Assembly: GCA_002166865.1 (NCBI GenBank)
Contig: NHTQ01000001.1
Coordinates: 310,001-374,000 of the forward strand
Direction of reading: 5' to 3'
Source of the DNA: Rhodobacteraceae bacterium WFHF2C18
GTDB taxonomy: Bacteria; Pseudomonadota; Alphaproteobacteria; Rhodobacterales; Rhodobacteraceae
Length of the DNA stretch: 64,000 bases
Part shown: positions 47,390 to 56,990 of the stretch, piece after piece
How positions within the stretch are numbered: the stretch's first letter is position 1
Layout: every line of letters begins with the position of its first letter
Made by a program: the position numbers and the translations under genes
Notes under the pieces: generated by a model
Told to the model about the DNA's origin: nothing
Database searches by the model: none
What the model saw: the letters and a program-made list of their open reading frames with translations, nothing else

Positions 47390-47611
47390 CAGGCAGCCCT
47401 CCGAGATCTCGCGCCACATGGGATTGTTCAGCGACATCTGGCATTGCGCCATGAAGCTGCGCCCGTCCACGTGCAGGCAGACGGTTTCGCCAAGCTCCAC
47501 CCGCGCGCCACTGCTGTCGGTGCAATAGCAGTCAACCGTCTTGCCGCCGATCGTCTGATCGGCCAGGGCCGGTGCGGCGGCGACGGCGAGAAGCGCAAGA
47601 AGAAACCTCAT
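47324..47611 (-). CDS. Small secreted cysteine-containing protein
   Basis: A 95-residue exported protein with a signal peptide (MRFLLALLAVAAAPALA, cleavage likely before DQTIGG). The mature part has CYCTDSSG, ETVCLHV, AQCQMSLNNP and EGCLSS, i.e. five cysteines that could form disulfides in the periplasm. I do not recognise a named family. The last 22 codons lie antisense to the 3' end of the DUF1499 gene and have a composition unlike the earlier part, so the original stop may have been lost and the frame extended. Confidence 0.75.
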   Translation of the reverse strand: MRFLLALLAVAAAPALADQTIGGKTVDCYCTDSSGARVELGETVCLHVDGRSFMAQCQMSLNNPMWREISEGCLSSSLGEGVQPAVDPGRVDAKI

Positions 47612-47675
47612 ATTCGAATTCTAGCACATCCGCGGGCCTTGACCAAACCCGGCGGAGGGGGCAGATGCATCCCCC

Positions 47676-48722
47676 ATGGTGCCACTGGACAGACTGAACG
47701 AGATCGCGCAGCGCTTCGAGTACCTCGAGGCGCGGATGGCCGAGGGCGATGGCGACATCGCCAAGCTGGGCCGCGAATACGCCGAATTGCGCCCCGTGGT
47801 AGAGAAGATCCGCGCCTATCGCCAGTTGCTTGACGATATCGAGGCCGCCCGGGCCATGCTGGACGACCCCGAGATGCGCGCGCTGGCCGAAGAGGAGATC
47901 GAGGCCCTGGAGGCCCGGCGCCCCGAAATGGAAGCGCGCCTGCAACTGGCACTTCTGCCCCGGGACGAGGCCGACGCCCGCCCAGCCATCATCGAGATCC
48001 GGCCCGGAACGGGCGGCGAGGAGGCGGCCCTGTTCGCCGGGGATCTGTTGCGCATGTACCAGCGCTACGCCGAGGCGAAGGGCTGGCGCTTCGAGATCAT
48101 CGAGGAACAGGCGACCGAGCTGGGCGGTCTCAAGGAACTGGTGGCGCGTGTGCAGGGCGATCACGTCTTCGCCCGGCTGAAGTTCGAATCCGGCGTCCAC
48201 CGCGTGCAGCGCGTGCCCGAGACCGAATCGGGCGGGCGGATCCATACATCGGCGGCGACGGTGGCGGTGCTGCCCGAGGCCGAGGACGTGGATATCCAGA
48301 TCGACCCCAACGATCTGCGCGTGGACACCATGCGCAGTTCCGGGGCGGGGGGACAGCACGTCAACACCACCGATTCGGCGGTGCGCCTGACCCATCTGCC
48401 CACGGGGCTGGTGGTCACCAGTTCGGAGAAGTCCCAGCACCGCAACCGCGAAATCGCCATGCAGGTGCTCAAGACGCGCCTCTACGACATGGAGCGGCAG
48501 CGCCGGGCCGAGGCGCGCAGCGCCGACAGGGCGGCGCAGGTGGGCTCGGGCGACCGGTCCGAGCGAATCCGGACCTACAATTTCCCCCAGGGCCGGATGA
48601 CCGATCACCGGATCGGGCTGACGCTCTACAAGCTGGACCAGATCATGGCGGGCGATCTGGACGAGGTGATCGACGCGCTGACCGCCGATGCCCAGGCCCG
48701 GCAACTGGCCGAGATGACGTGA
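47676..48722 (+). CDS. prfA: Peptide chain release factor 1
   Basis: Recognises UAG and UAA and releases the finished peptide. The 348 residues have the codon-reading PxT motif as PET at 181-183 and GGQ at 225-227 ([14 protein letters not shown]). It is followed with a 4-base GTGA overlap by prmC, whose product methylates the GGQ glutamine, the classic prfA-prmC pair. The product of prfB at 2354 completes the set of release factors in this window. Confidence 0.97.
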   Translation: MVPLDRLNEIAQRFEYLEARMAEGDGDIAKLGREYAELRPVVEKIRAYRQLLDDIEAARAMLDDPEMRALAEEEIEALEARRPEMEARLQLALLPRDEADARPAIIEIRPGTGGEEAALFAGDLLRMYQRYAEAKGWRFEIIEEQATELGGLKELVARVQGDHVFARLKFESGVHRVQRVPETESGGRIHTSAATVAVLPEAEDVDIQIDPNDLRVDTMRSSGAGGQHVNTTDSAVRLTHLPTGLVVTSSEKSQHRNREIAMQVLKTRLYDMERQRRAEARSADRAAQVGSGDRSERIRTYNFPQGRMTDHRIGLTLYKLDQIMAGDLDEVIDALTADAQARQLAEMT

Positions 48723-49555
48723 CCGCGGCGCGCCGTCTTGCCGCCGGCATCCGGGCGCTGGAGCGCGCCGGGGTGGAGGGCGCGGCGCGCGATGCGCGCG
48801 CCCTGCTGGCCGCCGCGCTGGAAGTGCCCCGCGCGCGGCTGAGCCTCCATCTGGGCGACGAGATGGCGGAACCGGCGGCGCAGCGGTTCGAGCGTTTCGT
48901 GGCCCGGCGCGCGGCGCGCGAGCCGGTGGCAAAGATCCTCGGGCTGCGGCAGTTCTGGGGCCGGGATTTCACGGTCACCGGCGATGTTCTGGACCCGCGG
49001 CCGGAAACGGAAACCCTGGTGTCCGGTGCGCTGAGCGGCCCCGCGCCCGCGTGCCTGCTGGATCTGGGGACGGGCAGCGGCGTGCTGGCGGTGACGCTTC
49101 TGGCGGAATGGCCCGAGGCCCGGGGCCTGGCCACCGACGTGAGCGCGGCAGCCCTGGCGGTGGCGCGGGACAACGCGGCCCGGCACGATGTGCTGGGGCG
49201 GCTGGACCTGCGAGGCTCGGACTGGTTCGGGCAGGTTCGCGGGCGCTTTGACCTGATCGTCTCCAATCCGCCCTATATCGCCAAGGCCGAAATGGCCGCG
49301 CTCGCGCCCGAGGTGCGCGACCACGACCCCGAGGCGGCCCTGACCGACGGAGGCGACGGATTGGCGGCGCTGCGCGTGATCTGTGCCGGCGCGCCGGGGC
49401 ATCTGGTGCCGGGGGGGCGGCTGCTGGTGGAGATCGGCTGGCGCCAGGGTGCGGCGGCGCGGCGCACCGCCGAAGCGGCCGGGCTGGAGGCGGTGCGCAT
49501 CCTGCCGGACATGGACGGCCGGGACCGGGTTCTTTGCGCCAGATCGCCTGTCTGA
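48719..49555 (+). CDS. prmC: Release factor glutamine methyltransferase
   Basis: N5-methylates the glutamine of the GGQ motif in release factors 1 and 2. The 278-residue protein has the SAM motif [16 protein letters not shown] and the catalytic NPPY in [10 protein letters not shown]. The GTG start at 48719 overlaps the prfA stop, so translation is coupled. RPETETLV before motif I is also typical of PrmC. Confidence 0.96.
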   Translation: MTAARRLAAGIRALERAGVEGAARDARALLAAALEVPRARLSLHLGDEMAEPAAQRFERFVARRAAREPVAKILGLRQFWGRDFTVTGDVLDPRPETETLVSGALSGPAPACLLDLGTGSGVLAVTLLAEWPEARGLATDVSAAALAVARDNAARHDVLGRLDLRGSDWFGQVRGRFDLIVSNPPYIAKAEMAALAPEVRDHDPEAALTDGGDGLAALRVICAGAPGHLVPGGRLLVEIGWRQGAAARRTAEAAGLEAVRILPDMDGRDRVLCARSPV

Positions 49556-49784
49556 GAGCGCCAAAGGCCCAAAAATGCGCCTCAATCTGCAAAAATTTCG
49601 TGCTTATGCCTTGTATCGGGGGGCTGCGCATGTTTAGTGAAACGTAGTCAAGGCAGTGGATTCCCGTACGGGGCCATCCCGCCCGACAGCAAGCCAAGAA
49701 AAGTCGGATCCGATCATTGCAAAGGCGCAGCAGGCGCGAAACGGATCACACGACGCGACAAGCATAGGGCTGAACAGCTACAAC

Positions 49785-50378
49785 ATGAGATCTTCCAAGT
49801 CACGTTCGCGGGGCAAGTCGAACCGCAGCCGCTCGATGGGGAACATCGTCAATCGGGTCTTCGACAGCTCGGGGCCCGAGGGCAAGGTGCGGGGCACGCC
49901 GCAGCAGATCATCGACAAGTACAACCAGTTGGCACGCGATGCGCAACTGTCCAATGATCGTGTGGCCGCCGAGAATTTCCAGCAGCACGCCGAGCATTAC
50001 CAGCGCCTTCTGAGTTCAGCCCAGAAGGAACAGGAAACGCGCCGCGAACAGCAGGAAAAGGAAAACCGCGAACGCCAGGCCGAACGCGACCGCGAGCGCG
50101 CGCGCCGGCAGGAACGGGAATCCAACGGCGGCGGCGAGGCGGAGGACAGCCAGCAGGCCGAGGTTCTGGAAGCCGGTGGCGAGGACAGCGGCCTTGTCGA
50201 GACGCCGGAAAGCCAAGGCCAGGGCCAGGCACAGGCCCAGAGCGAGACGCAGCCTCAGGAAAAACCCAAGCGCGGCCGCAAGCCCAAGTCGAAGAAACCC
50301 CAGAAAGAGGAGAAGGAGACCGACGAGAGCAGCGGCGAGGGCGGCGAGAGCGCCGAGGCGCGAAACGCCGCCGAGTAG
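49785..50378 (+). CDS. DUF4167 domain protein
   Basis: A 197-residue protein common in alphaproteobacteria. The DUF4167 core is at the N-terminus (GNIVNRVFDSSGPEGKVRGT, LARDAQLSNDRVAAENFQQH). It is followed by a highly charged coiled-coil-like stretch (about 95-135) and a low-complexity, Gln/Glu/Lys-rich tail with a KRGRKPKSKK basic patch, suggesting nucleic-acid association. Start at 49785 (MRSSKSRSRGK) matches the family; the frame is open to 49656 without family sequence. A strong terminator follows the stop. Confidence 0.88.
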   Translation: MRSSKSRSRGKSNRSRSMGNIVNRVFDSSGPEGKVRGTPQQIIDKYNQLARDAQLSNDRVAAENFQQHAEHYQRLLSSAQKEQETRREQQEKENRERQAERDRERARRQERESNGGGEAEDSQQAEVLEAGGEDSGLVETPESQGQGQAQAQSETQPQEKPKRGRKPKSKKPQKEEKETDESSGEGGESAEARNAAE

Positions 50379-50403
50379 CGCGGGCCGGTTCCCTGCCGCA
50401 AAG

Positions 50404-50432
50404 AAAAAACGCGCCCGAGGGGCGCGTTTTTT
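50404..50432. terminator. Bidirectional Rho-independent terminator
   Basis: AAAAAACGCGCC (50404-50415) and GGCGCGTTTTTT (50421-50432) form a perfect inverted repeat with a GC stem and a T6 run on both strands. It ends both the plus-strand DUF4167 gene and the minus-strand glutaredoxin gene. Confidence 0.93.
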
Positions 50433-50449
50433 GTATCAGGGCCGCGAGC

Positions 50450-50812
50450 TCAGGCGTTGGCTTCGCGGATCTTGTCGGCGGCTTCCTTGTCGTAGCTGAC
50501 GCCGTTCTGGTCGAAGAGCTGGTCGAGTTCGCCCGACAGCGTCATTTCGGTGATGATGTCGCAGCCGCCCACGAATTCGCCTTTCACGTAAAGCTGCGGG
50601 ATCGTCGGCCAATCGGCATAGTCCTTGATGCCCTGGCGCACGTTCTCGTCGTCGAGGACGTTGATGTCCTTGTAGTCGACGCCCATGAAGTTCAGAACGC
50701 CCGCCACGCGCGAAGAGAAGCCGCACTGGGGCATGTCGCGCGTGCCTTTCATGTAGAGAACGACATCGTTGGCCTTCACGGTTTCGTCGATCTGGGTCTT
50801 CGCATCGGTCAT
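50450..50812 (-). CDS. grxD: Monothiol glutaredoxin (Grx4 type)
   Basis: A CGFS-type monothiol glutaredoxin that carries [2Fe-2S] clusters and partners BolA in iron-sulfur delivery. The 120-residue form begins MTDAKTQIDETVK and has the active Cys30 in MPQCGFSSRV, then DWPTIPQLYVKGEFVGGCDI. The reading frame continues without a stop for another 84 codons upstream through a membrane segment (described separately), so a membrane-tethered longer product is possible. bolA lies two genes upstream on the same strand. Confidence 0.93.
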   Translation of the reverse strand: MTDAKTQIDETVKANDVVLYMKGTRDMPQCGFSSRVAGVLNFMGVDYKDINVLDDENVRQGIKDYADWPTIPQLYVKGEFVGGCDIITEMTLSGELDQLFDQNGVSYDKEAADKIREANA

Positions 50813-51064
50813 TTGCGCGTTTTCCTCGCTCTTGGTCGTCCCGGCCGGGCCGGGAGTCTGGGTTGCGTCGTCGGGTGGTTCGTAACTAGGGGCTGTGGGA
50901 TCGAAAGGAAAGGCCGCCCGTTTGTTGCGGGCGGGGCCGTGCCGCCACCATCGGTGCAGTTCCAGCCACGCGGCCCAGAGGAAAATGATGATGAAGGGCA
51001 GGAGAAGCAGGATCGCCAGCGGGTGGGTCACAAGCTCTGCGGCTTCCGCCACCACGGGTGGCAC
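50813..51064 (-). other. In-frame membrane segment upstream of glutaredoxin
   Basis: Reading from a GTG at 51064, with GAGG eight bases upstream, the frame encodes a hydrophobic stretch (HPLAILLLLPFIIIFLWAAW) followed by a basic and then Pro/Asp-rich linker, and runs without stop into the glutaredoxin ATG at 50812. In related species I would expect a separate small membrane protein here. Either that gene has lost its stop and is now fused to grxD (204 residues in total), or translation of grxD restarts internally. Both models fit the sequence. Confidence 0.6.
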
Positions 51065-51130
51065 CTGACTTGCCTCGTCTCCTTGCAAAATCGCCTCTTT
51101 TTCTGGGCGCCGCGGCACCGGGGCGGCCGG

Positions 51131-51400
51131 TCATTCCCGCGGCTCGTCGTCGGTGTCTTTCGGCGCGTCGGGCGGCACGAAGGCCTTGGCGTATTCCTGC
51201 GGATCGCGTGGGACGCGGGTCACGTCGCCGTGGCCGCCGCCCAGGCCGCCGGAGTAATAGGCGTTGTCGATCAGTTGGTCGCCCTCGCCGGGCTCCGTGC
51301 CGCGGCGGTCCTTGTCGTCGTTGCGGGCGCGGCTGCGGGCCAGCAGCACCACGAGCACGACGACCGCCACCAGCCCGCCCAGGGCATAGGCGAGGTCCAT
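51131..51400 (-). CDS. Small single-pass membrane protein between bolA and grxD
   Basis: An 89-residue protein beginning MDLAYALGGLVAVVVLVVLLARSRARN: one N-terminal membrane helix with a basic stop-transfer stretch, followed by an acidic and glycine-rich soluble tail (GDQLIDNAYYSGGLGGGHGD). Function unknown. GGAGTAAGG precedes the ATG, and the TAA within that sequence is the bolA stop, so the genes are tightly coupled. A GTG one codon earlier is a possible alternative start. Confidence 0.75.
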   Translation of the reverse strand: MDLAYALGGLVAVVVLVVLLARSRARNDDKDRRGTEPGEGDQLIDNAYYSGGLGGGHGDVTRVPRDPQEYAKAFVPPDAPKDTDDEPRE

Positions 51401-51404
51401 CACC

Positions 51405-51647
51405 TTACTCCGGCGCCTTGGTGGTCAGCGCCAGCGCGTGCAGTTCCCCGTCGGATCCGTCCATCTTGCCCTTGAGGGCGGCATAGACCGCGCGCTGCTG
51501 CTGGACCCGATTCATGCCCTTGAAGGACTCGTCGATCACCTCGGCGGCGTAGTGGTTTCCGTCGCCGGCAAGGTCTGTGATGGTGATCTGCGCGTCGGGG
51601 AATTCCGACCGGATGAGGTCTTCTATTTCCTGGGCTTGCATGGCCAT
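51405..51647 (-). CDS. bolA: BolA family protein
   Basis: An 80-residue BolA-fold protein, partner of monothiol glutaredoxins in [2Fe-2S] cluster trafficking. Family sequence is visible as DLIRSEFPDAQITITDLAGDGNHYAAEVI, interrupted here at about residue 38, and VYAALKGKMDGSDGELHALAL with the conserved His near the end. Start at 51647 has AAGGAGA upstream. The shared strand with grxD, one small gene apart, supports a functional pair. Confidence 0.93.
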   Translation of the reverse strand: MAMQAQEIEDLIRSEFPDAQITITDLAGDGNHYAAEVIDESFKGMNRVQQQRAVYAALKGKMDGSDGELHALALTTKAPE

Positions 51648-51725
51648 GCGGGCATCTCCTTGGTGCTTTGTGCAAGATGTAGAATGCCGCCCGCACGGGT
51701 GCAAGGCGCCGTGTCCGCCGCCGGC

Positions 51726-52253
51726 TCACTCGGGCGGGCGCACGGTGAGCGGCCCGTGCATGCCCGCCTGGAAATGGCCCGGCACGTTGCAGGCGAAGCT
51801 TATCGTCATGGGCGACTCGAATTGCCAGGTCAGCTGCCCCGTCTCCCCGGGATTGAGCATCACCGAATTGCCGCTGCCGTGATGGTGGCCGCCTTCGGCC
51901 ATGTGGCGGGGCGTCAGGGTGCCTTCCGCCATCATGTGCTGCATTTCCTCCTGGTGGGCCTCGTGTATCGCTTTCGTTCCCAGGCTGAACTCGTGGACGA
52001 AATCGCCCGCGTTGCGCAGCTTGAAGGTGACGGTCCGGCCCGCTTTGACCCGGATTTCTTCGCGCGAAAAGGCGTTGTCGGTCATGGTGACCTCGATGAC
52101 GCGGTCGGCCTTCGCAGGGTCGGCGGGATGCCCGATCCCGTCGCGCATTCCCCCGTGTCCGTGGCCGTGGGTGTGATCGCCGCCGCCTGCGGCCAGGGCC
52201 GGCTGGCCCGCCGCCAGGGCGAGCGCGAACAGGGCGATGGGGGTGGTGCGCAT
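51726..52253 (-). CDS. Periplasmic cupredoxin (type I copper protein)
   Basis: A 175-residue exported copper protein. Signal peptide MRTTPIALFALALAAGQPALA, then a His-rich N-terminal stretch (DHTHGHGHGG) able to bind copper, and a cupredoxin domain. The type I site is visible as His in DFVHEFSLG and Cys-His-Met in FACNVPGHFQAGM. An extra Met/His-rich loop (HQEEMQHMMAEGTLTPRHMAEGGHHH) adds further copper ligands, as in copper-tolerance proteins (CopI-like). A copper resistance role is plausible but not proven; no copper ATPase is adjacent. Confidence 0.87.
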   Translation of the reverse strand: MRTTPIALFALALAAGQPALAAGGGDHTHGHGHGGMRDGIGHPADPAKADRVIEVTMTDNAFSREEIRVKAGRTVTFKLRNAGDFVHEFSLGTKAIHEAHQEEMQHMMAEGTLTPRHMAEGGHHHGSGNSVMLNPGETGQLTWQFESPMTISFACNVPGHFQAGMHGPLTVRPPE

Positions 52254-52335
52254 CTGCGGTCCTCCTTGCATGTCGAAGCCAAGCATGGGCGCCGGACGGC
52301 CGCAAGGCCAGCCATCTGACACAATCGTGAGCCTG

Positions 52336-54501
52336 TCAGCCGAAGGCTTCGGCGAAGGTGCCGCGGTAGACCGCCGCCAAGTCGGCAAGCGGCGCCTGCG
52401 CGGTGCCGATACGCACCGTGTCCCCCGAGAAGCGACCCACTGTCTGGATCGGAACACCGGCCTGGCCGGCCGCGATCATCAGCGCCTCGGCCGCGTCGAA
52501 GTTGCAGGCGACGAGGTAGCGCCCCTGATCCTCGCCGAAGAGCTGGGCGGTGTCCGTGTCGTCGAGCTGGACGCCCACCCCGGACGCCTCGGCCATCTCG
52601 AAGGCCGCGAGCGCAAGCCCGCCGTCGGAGAGATCCGTGCAGGCCCGGATCCACTGGCAATTGTCGCGGATGAAGTCGCCGTTGCGCTTCTCGGCGGCCA
52701 GGTCCACGGGGGGGGCGTCGCCCTCGATCCGGTTGAAGACCTCGGCAAGAAGGGCGGACTGGCCCAGGTGGCCCGTCGTCTCGCCCACCAGGATGGCCAT
52801 GTGGCCCTCGCGCGCCGTGCCCAGGATCGCCGTTTCGGGATCGCGGATGAGGCCCACGGCGCCGATGGTGGGCGTGGGCAGGATCGCCTGACCGCCCGTT
52901 TCGTTGTAGAGCGAGACGTTGCCCGACACGATCGGCATGTCGAGGGCGCGCACGGCCTCGCCGATGCCCTGGACCGCGCCCACGAACTGGCCCATGATCC
53001 CGGGTTTTTCGGGATTGCCGAAGTTCATGTTGTCGGTGGTGGCCAGGGGCACCGCGCCGGCGGCGGTGAGGTTGCGGTACGCCTCGGCCACAGCCTGCTT
53101 GCCCCCCTCGACGGGGTTGGCCTGCACGTACCGGGGCGTGACGTCGGCGGTGAAGGCCAGCATCTTGTCGGTGCCGTGGACGCGCACGACGCCGGCGCCG
53201 AAACCGGGGGTGCGCACGGTATCGGCCATGACCATCGTATCGTATTGTTCATAGACCCACTGGCGGGCGCAGTAATTGGGGCAGCCGATGAGCGCGCGCA
53301 GCCCGTCGATGGGATCGATTCCCGGCACCTCGGCGTCGTCCAGGGGCGCGGGGGGCGGTGTCGGCTCCCAGGGGCGGTCGTATTCCGGGGCGTTGCCCGA
53401 CAGCGCCTTGAGCGGCAGGTCGGCCATGACCGTGTTGTGGTGCATCACCAGGAACCGGTCCTCGGGGATCGTCTCGCCCACGAGCGCGAAATCGAGATCC
53501 CATTTCTCGAAGACCTCGCGCGCCTCGGCCTCCTTGTCGGGCCGCAGGACCATCAGCATCCGCTCCTGGCTTTCCGACAGCATCATCTCGTAGGCGGTCA
53601 TGTTCGCCTCGCGGCAGGGCACGCGGTTGAGGTTCAACCGCACGCCAAGGTCGCCCTTGTCGCCCATTTCCACCGCCGAGCAGGTCAGACCGGCCGCGCC
53701 CATGTCCTGGATCGAGATGACCGCCCCGGTGGCCATGAGTTCCAGGCAGGCCTCCATCAGGCGCTTTTCGGTAAAGGGGTCGCCCACCTGCACGGTGGGG
53801 CGCTTCTCCTCGACGCTGTCATCGAACTCGGCCGAGGCCATGGTCGCGCCGCCGACCCCGTCGCGCCCGGTCTTCGCGCCGAGGTAGACCACCGGCATGC
53901 CTTCGCCCGAGGCGGCGGAATAGAAGATCTTGTCGGTATCGGCCAGGCCGGCGGCGAAGGCGTTGACCAGGCAGTTGCCGTTGTAGGCGGGATCGAAGCG
54001 CACCTCGCCGCCGACGGTCGGCACGCCGAAGGCGTTGCCGTAGCCGCCGATGCCTTCGACCACACCGTGCACCAGTTGGCGGGTCCTGGGGTGGTCGGGT
54101 GCCCCGAAGCTGAGCGAATTCATCGCCGCAATGGGCCGTGCCCCCATGGTGAAGACGTCGCGCAGGATGCCGCCCACGCCCGTCGCCGCGCCCTGGTAGG
54201 GCTCGATGTAGGAGGGATGGTTGTGGCTTTCCATCTTGAAGATCACCGCCTGCCCGTCGCCGATGTCAACCACGCCGGCGTTCTCGCCCGGCCCGCAGAT
54301 CACCTGCGGCCCGTCGGTGGGCAGGGTGCGCAGCCATTTCTTGGAGGACTTGTAGGAGCAGTGCTCGTTCCACATCGCCGAGAAGATGCCCAGTTCCGTG
54401 AAGGTGGGCTCGCGGCCGATGATGTCGAGGATGCGTTGGTATTCGTCGGGCTTGAGGCCATGGGCCTCGATCAGATCGGGCGTGATTTCCGGGTCCTGCA
54501 T
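52336..54501 (-). CDS. purL: Phosphoribosylformylglycinamidine synthase subunit PurL
   Basis: ATP-dependent amidation of FGAR to FGAM in de novo purine synthesis. The 721-residue small-type PurL works with PurQ and PurS, which are not in this window. Visible are the catalytic [16 protein letters not shown] near residue 45, GGNPRID-like metal segments ([21 protein letters not shown]) and [16 protein letters not shown]. Stop at 52336 is followed by the cupredoxin gene. Confidence 0.97.
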   Translation of the reverse strand: MQDPEITPDLIEAHGLKPDEYQRILDIIGREPTFTELGIFSAMWNEHCSYKSSKKWLRTLPTDGPQVICGPGENAGVVDIGDGQAVIFKMESHNHPSYIEPYQGAATGVGGILRDVFTMGARPIAAMNSLSFGAPDHPRTRQLVHGVVEGIGGYGNAFGVPTVGGEVRFDPAYNGNCLVNAFAAGLADTDKIFYSAASGEGMPVVYLGAKTGRDGVGGATMASAEFDDSVEEKRPTVQVGDPFTEKRLMEACLELMATGAVISIQDMGAAGLTCSAVEMGDKGDLGVRLNLNRVPCREANMTAYEMMLSESQERMLMVLRPDKEAEAREVFEKWDLDFALVGETIPEDRFLVMHHNTVMADLPLKALSGNAPEYDRPWEPTPPPAPLDDAEVPGIDPIDGLRALIGCPNYCARQWVYEQYDTMVMADTVRTPGFGAGVVRVHGTDKMLAFTADVTPRYVQANPVEGGKQAVAEAYRNLTAAGAVPLATTDNMNFGNPEKPGIMGQFVGAVQGIGEAVRALDMPIVSGNVSLYNETGGQAILPTPTIGAVGLIRDPETAILGTAREGHMAILVGETTGHLGQSALLAEVFNRIEGDAPPVDLAAEKRNGDFIRDNCQWIRACTDLSDGGLALAAFEMAEASGVGVQLDDTDTAQLFGEDQGRYLVACNFDAAEALMIAAGQAGVPIQTVGRFSGDTVRIGTAQAPLADLAAVYRGTFAEAFG

Positions 54502-54760
54502 GCCTGTGATGTCCCCAGTGGTGCGGTTGGGGGCCTCTTTAGGGCATCACGCGGGCGGGGGAAAGGGCCACGAGGCGTGGGAGGACCCGCCGCCACCTGC
54601 CCTTGGCGGCCCGTCCCTGCAGCGTTGCTTGCCGGCAGCACGGGATATGGCCGTGATCGGGCAGTTTCGGCGCTGGCCGGCCCGTTGTCGTCACCGGCCT
54701 CGGACGTTGACCGTGGCACGGGGGGCTGTCATGGCTTTCCCCGGAGGAGAGGGCGATCGC

Positions 54761-55792
54761 ATGGACAGTCTCGACAATCCCTGGCGCGGCGCGGCGCTGC
54801 CCGACGCGGCCTTGGCGCAGGTTCCCCATCCCAGCATCGACGCGCAGGCGCCGCAGGCCCTGCTGCGCCGTTGCCCCGCTGCGGCGGAAACGCCCCTGGT
54901 GATGCTGGATGGCCCCGGGCCGCGGCTTTGGCTGAAGGACGAGCGCGGGCGCATGGGGTTGGGCAGCTTCAAGGCGCTCGGCGCCGCCTATGTCATCGCC
55001 CACACGGCGGTTGCGACGGGGGCGGCTGATCCGGTCGGGGCGCTGGCCGGGCGCGTGTATGTGACGGCGAGCGCCGGCAATCACGGCCTGTCGGTCGCCG
55101 CCGGCGCAGGGGTCTTCGGGGCGCGCGCGGTGGTCTACCTGGCCGAGGCGGTCCCCGAGGGCTTTGCCCGCCGGCTGCGCGCGAAGGGCGCCGAGGTGGT
55201 GCGCGCGGGCGCCGATTACGCGGCCAGCATGGCCGCGGCCGAAGCGGCGGCGGCGGCACATGGCTGGACGCTTCTGTCGGACAGTTCCTGGGCCGGGTAC
55301 CTGGACCTGCCGCACCGCCTGATGGAAGGCTACCTGGCGATGGCCCATGAAGCCGCGCGGCAGATGCCCGAACCGCCCACCCACATCTTCTTGCAAGCCG
55401 GCGTGGGAGGGATGGCCGCGGCTTGCGCGGCGTATTTCCGCGAGGTCTGGGGCGCGGACCCGCAGATCGTGGTGGTCGAGCCCACGGCCGCGCCGGCGCT
55501 GAAGGCCAGCATCGCCGCTGGCGCTGCGACGGAAACGGACGGTCCGGTTTCCTCGATGGGACGGCTGGACTGCAAGGCCCCGTCGCTCATCGCGCTCAAG
55601 GGATTGGCGCGGGATGCCGACACCTTCGTTACGATTTCCGATGCCGAGGCCGAGGCGACCCTGCCGGACCTGTCACGGCAGGGGCTGGCGACAACGCCGT
55701 CGGGCGCGGCCGGGGTGGCGGCGATGCGGGCCATGGCGCTTGATCCGCGGGCGCGCGTGCTGTGTTTCCTTACCGAAGAGCCGGAGCGGTGA
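54761..55792 (+). CDS. PLP-dependent lyase, diaminopropionate ammonia-lyase-like
   Basis: A 343-residue fold-type II pyridoxal-phosphate enzyme of the tryptophan synthase beta superfamily. The PLP lysine lies in GLGSFKALGAAY, the phosphate loop in TASAGNHGLSVA, and the GVGGMAAACAAYFRE segment is typical. The closest family appears to be diaminopropionate ammonia-lyase, which turns 2,3-diaminopropionate into pyruvate and ammonia; threonine-dehydratase-like activity is the alternative. GGAGGAGAG before the ATG supports the start. The last base triplets overlap the start of an M24 peptidase gene. Confidence 0.85.
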   Translation: MDSLDNPWRGAALPDAALAQVPHPSIDAQAPQALLRRCPAAAETPLVMLDGPGPRLWLKDERGRMGLGSFKALGAAYVIAHTAVATGAADPVGALAGRVYVTASAGNHGLSVAAGAGVFGARAVVYLAEAVPEGFARRLRAKGAEVVRAGADYAASMAAAEAAAAAHGWTLLSDSSWAGYLDLPHRLMEGYLAMAHEAARQMPEPPTHIFLQAGVGGMAAACAAYFREVWGADPQIVVVEPTAAPALKASIAAGAATETDGPVSSMGRLDCKAPSLIALKGLARDADTFVTISDAEAEATLPDLSRQGLATTPSGAAGVAAMRAMALDPRARVLCFLTEEPER

Positions 55793-56913
55793 GCGAGGGC
55801 TTCGCGACCGCCGAGTACCGCCGCCGCACGGCCGAGGCCCAGGCGCGCATGGACGCGGCGGGGCTGGGCGCGCTCTTGTTGACCACCGAACCGGAGGTGC
55901 GCTATTTCACCGGGTTCCTGACGCGGTTCTGGGAAAGCCCCAGCCGCCCCTGGTTCCTGGTTCTGCCCGCCGCGGGAGCGCCGGTGGCGGTGATCCCCGA
56001 GATCGGGGCGGCCTTGATGGGCCGGACCTGGATCCGGGATATCCGCACCTGGCCCGCGCCGGTGCCGGAGGACGAGGGGGTAAGCCTGCTGGCCGATACG
56101 CTGCGCGAGGTCGGCGGCCCCGTGGGCGTGCCCGCGGGGGCCGAGACGCACCTGCGCATGCCGCTGGATGACTTCGCCCGGCTGAAAGCGGAAAGCGGCC
56201 TGGAGTTCACGGGCGACGCCGGGATCGTGGCCGCGCTGCGCGCCGTGAAATCGCCGGCCGAGGTCGATCGCATCGCCCGGGCCTGCGCCATTGCCGGGCG
56301 GGCCTTCGGCCGGGTGAACGAGATCGCCGCGCCGGATGTGCCCCTGTCGCGGGTCTTTCGCGACTTCCAGGCGCTGCTGCTGGCCGAGGGCGCGGACGCG
56401 GTGCCCTACCTGGCCGGCGGGGCGGGGCCGGAGGGCTATGCCGACGTGATCTCGCCGGCGGGCGATGCGGCGCTGGCCGCCGGCGATGTCCTGATGCTGG
56501 ATACCGGGGCTGTGCACGCGGGGTATTTCTGCGACTTCGACCGGAATTTCGCAATCGGCCGCGCCACGGACGCGCAGCGGCGCGCGCAGGCACGGCTGGT
56601 CGCCGCAACCGAGGCCGGACTGGCCGCCGCCCGGCCCGGCGCGCGCGCCTGCGATCTTTGGCGGGCGATGGCAGAGGTGATGGGGGTCGTGCCGGGGCGT
56701 CTGGGACACGGGTTGGGCATGCAGCTGACCGAGGGGCTTTCGCTGACCCCGCGCGACAGGACGGTCCTGCGGCCGGGGATGGTCCTGACGCTGGAGCCGT
56801 TGGTGGAGACGGGGAATGGGCGGCTGATGGTGCACGAAGAGGTCCTGGTGATTACCGAGGGCGCGGCGCGTCCGCTGAGCCCCCTGGCGGGACCGGATCT
56901 GCCCGTGATCTAG
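55789..56913 (+). CDS. M24 family Xaa-Pro peptidase
   Basis: A 374-residue pita-bread-fold metallopeptidase with a full set of metal ligands: Asp238 and Asp249 in MLDTGAVHAGYFCDF, His in GRLGHGLGMQL, Glu in TLEPLVE and Glu in VHEEVLVI. This distinguishes it from the degenerate M24 protein at 26806. The GTG start at 55789 overlaps the stop of the PLP enzyme gene (GTGA), so both are made together, possibly in catabolism of an unusual dipeptide or amino acid. Substrate unproven. Confidence 0.9.
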   Translation: MSEGFATAEYRRRTAEAQARMDAAGLGALLLTTEPEVRYFTGFLTRFWESPSRPWFLVLPAAGAPVAVIPEIGAALMGRTWIRDIRTWPAPVPEDEGVSLLADTLREVGGPVGVPAGAETHLRMPLDDFARLKAESGLEFTGDAGIVAALRAVKSPAEVDRIARACAIAGRAFGRVNEIAAPDVPLSRVFRDFQALLLAEGADAVPYLAGGAGPEGYADVISPAGDAALAAGDVLMLDTGAVHAGYFCDFDRNFAIGRATDAQRRAQARLVAATEAGLAAARPGARACDLWRAMAEVMGVVPGRLGHGLGMQLTEGLSLTPRDRTVLRPGMVLTLEPLVETGNGRLMVHEEVLVITEGAARPLSPLAGPDLPVI

Positions 56914-56961
56914 GCACCGGCCCCAATGGGCGGGCGATCGGCGATCAAATCTCGGGCAACG

Positions 56962-56990
56962 AAAAAAAAGGCCGAGCACTAAGCTCGGCC
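56962..56990 (-). terminator. Strong Rho-independent terminator on the minus strand
   Basis: Read on the minus strand, GGCCGAGC (56990-56983) pairs with GCTCGGCC (56977-56970) and is followed by eight T (56969-56962). On the plus strand there is no T-run after the stem, so it does not serve the M24 gene. It lies 150 bases beyond the LysR gene stop. Confidence 0.9.

Noticed and set aside
49664-49680. A single CCCGTACGGGG sequence upstream of the DUF4167 gene as a third copy of the CGTACG repeat.
   Set aside because: Only one CGTACG unit is present, without the nine-base periodicity or outer arms.
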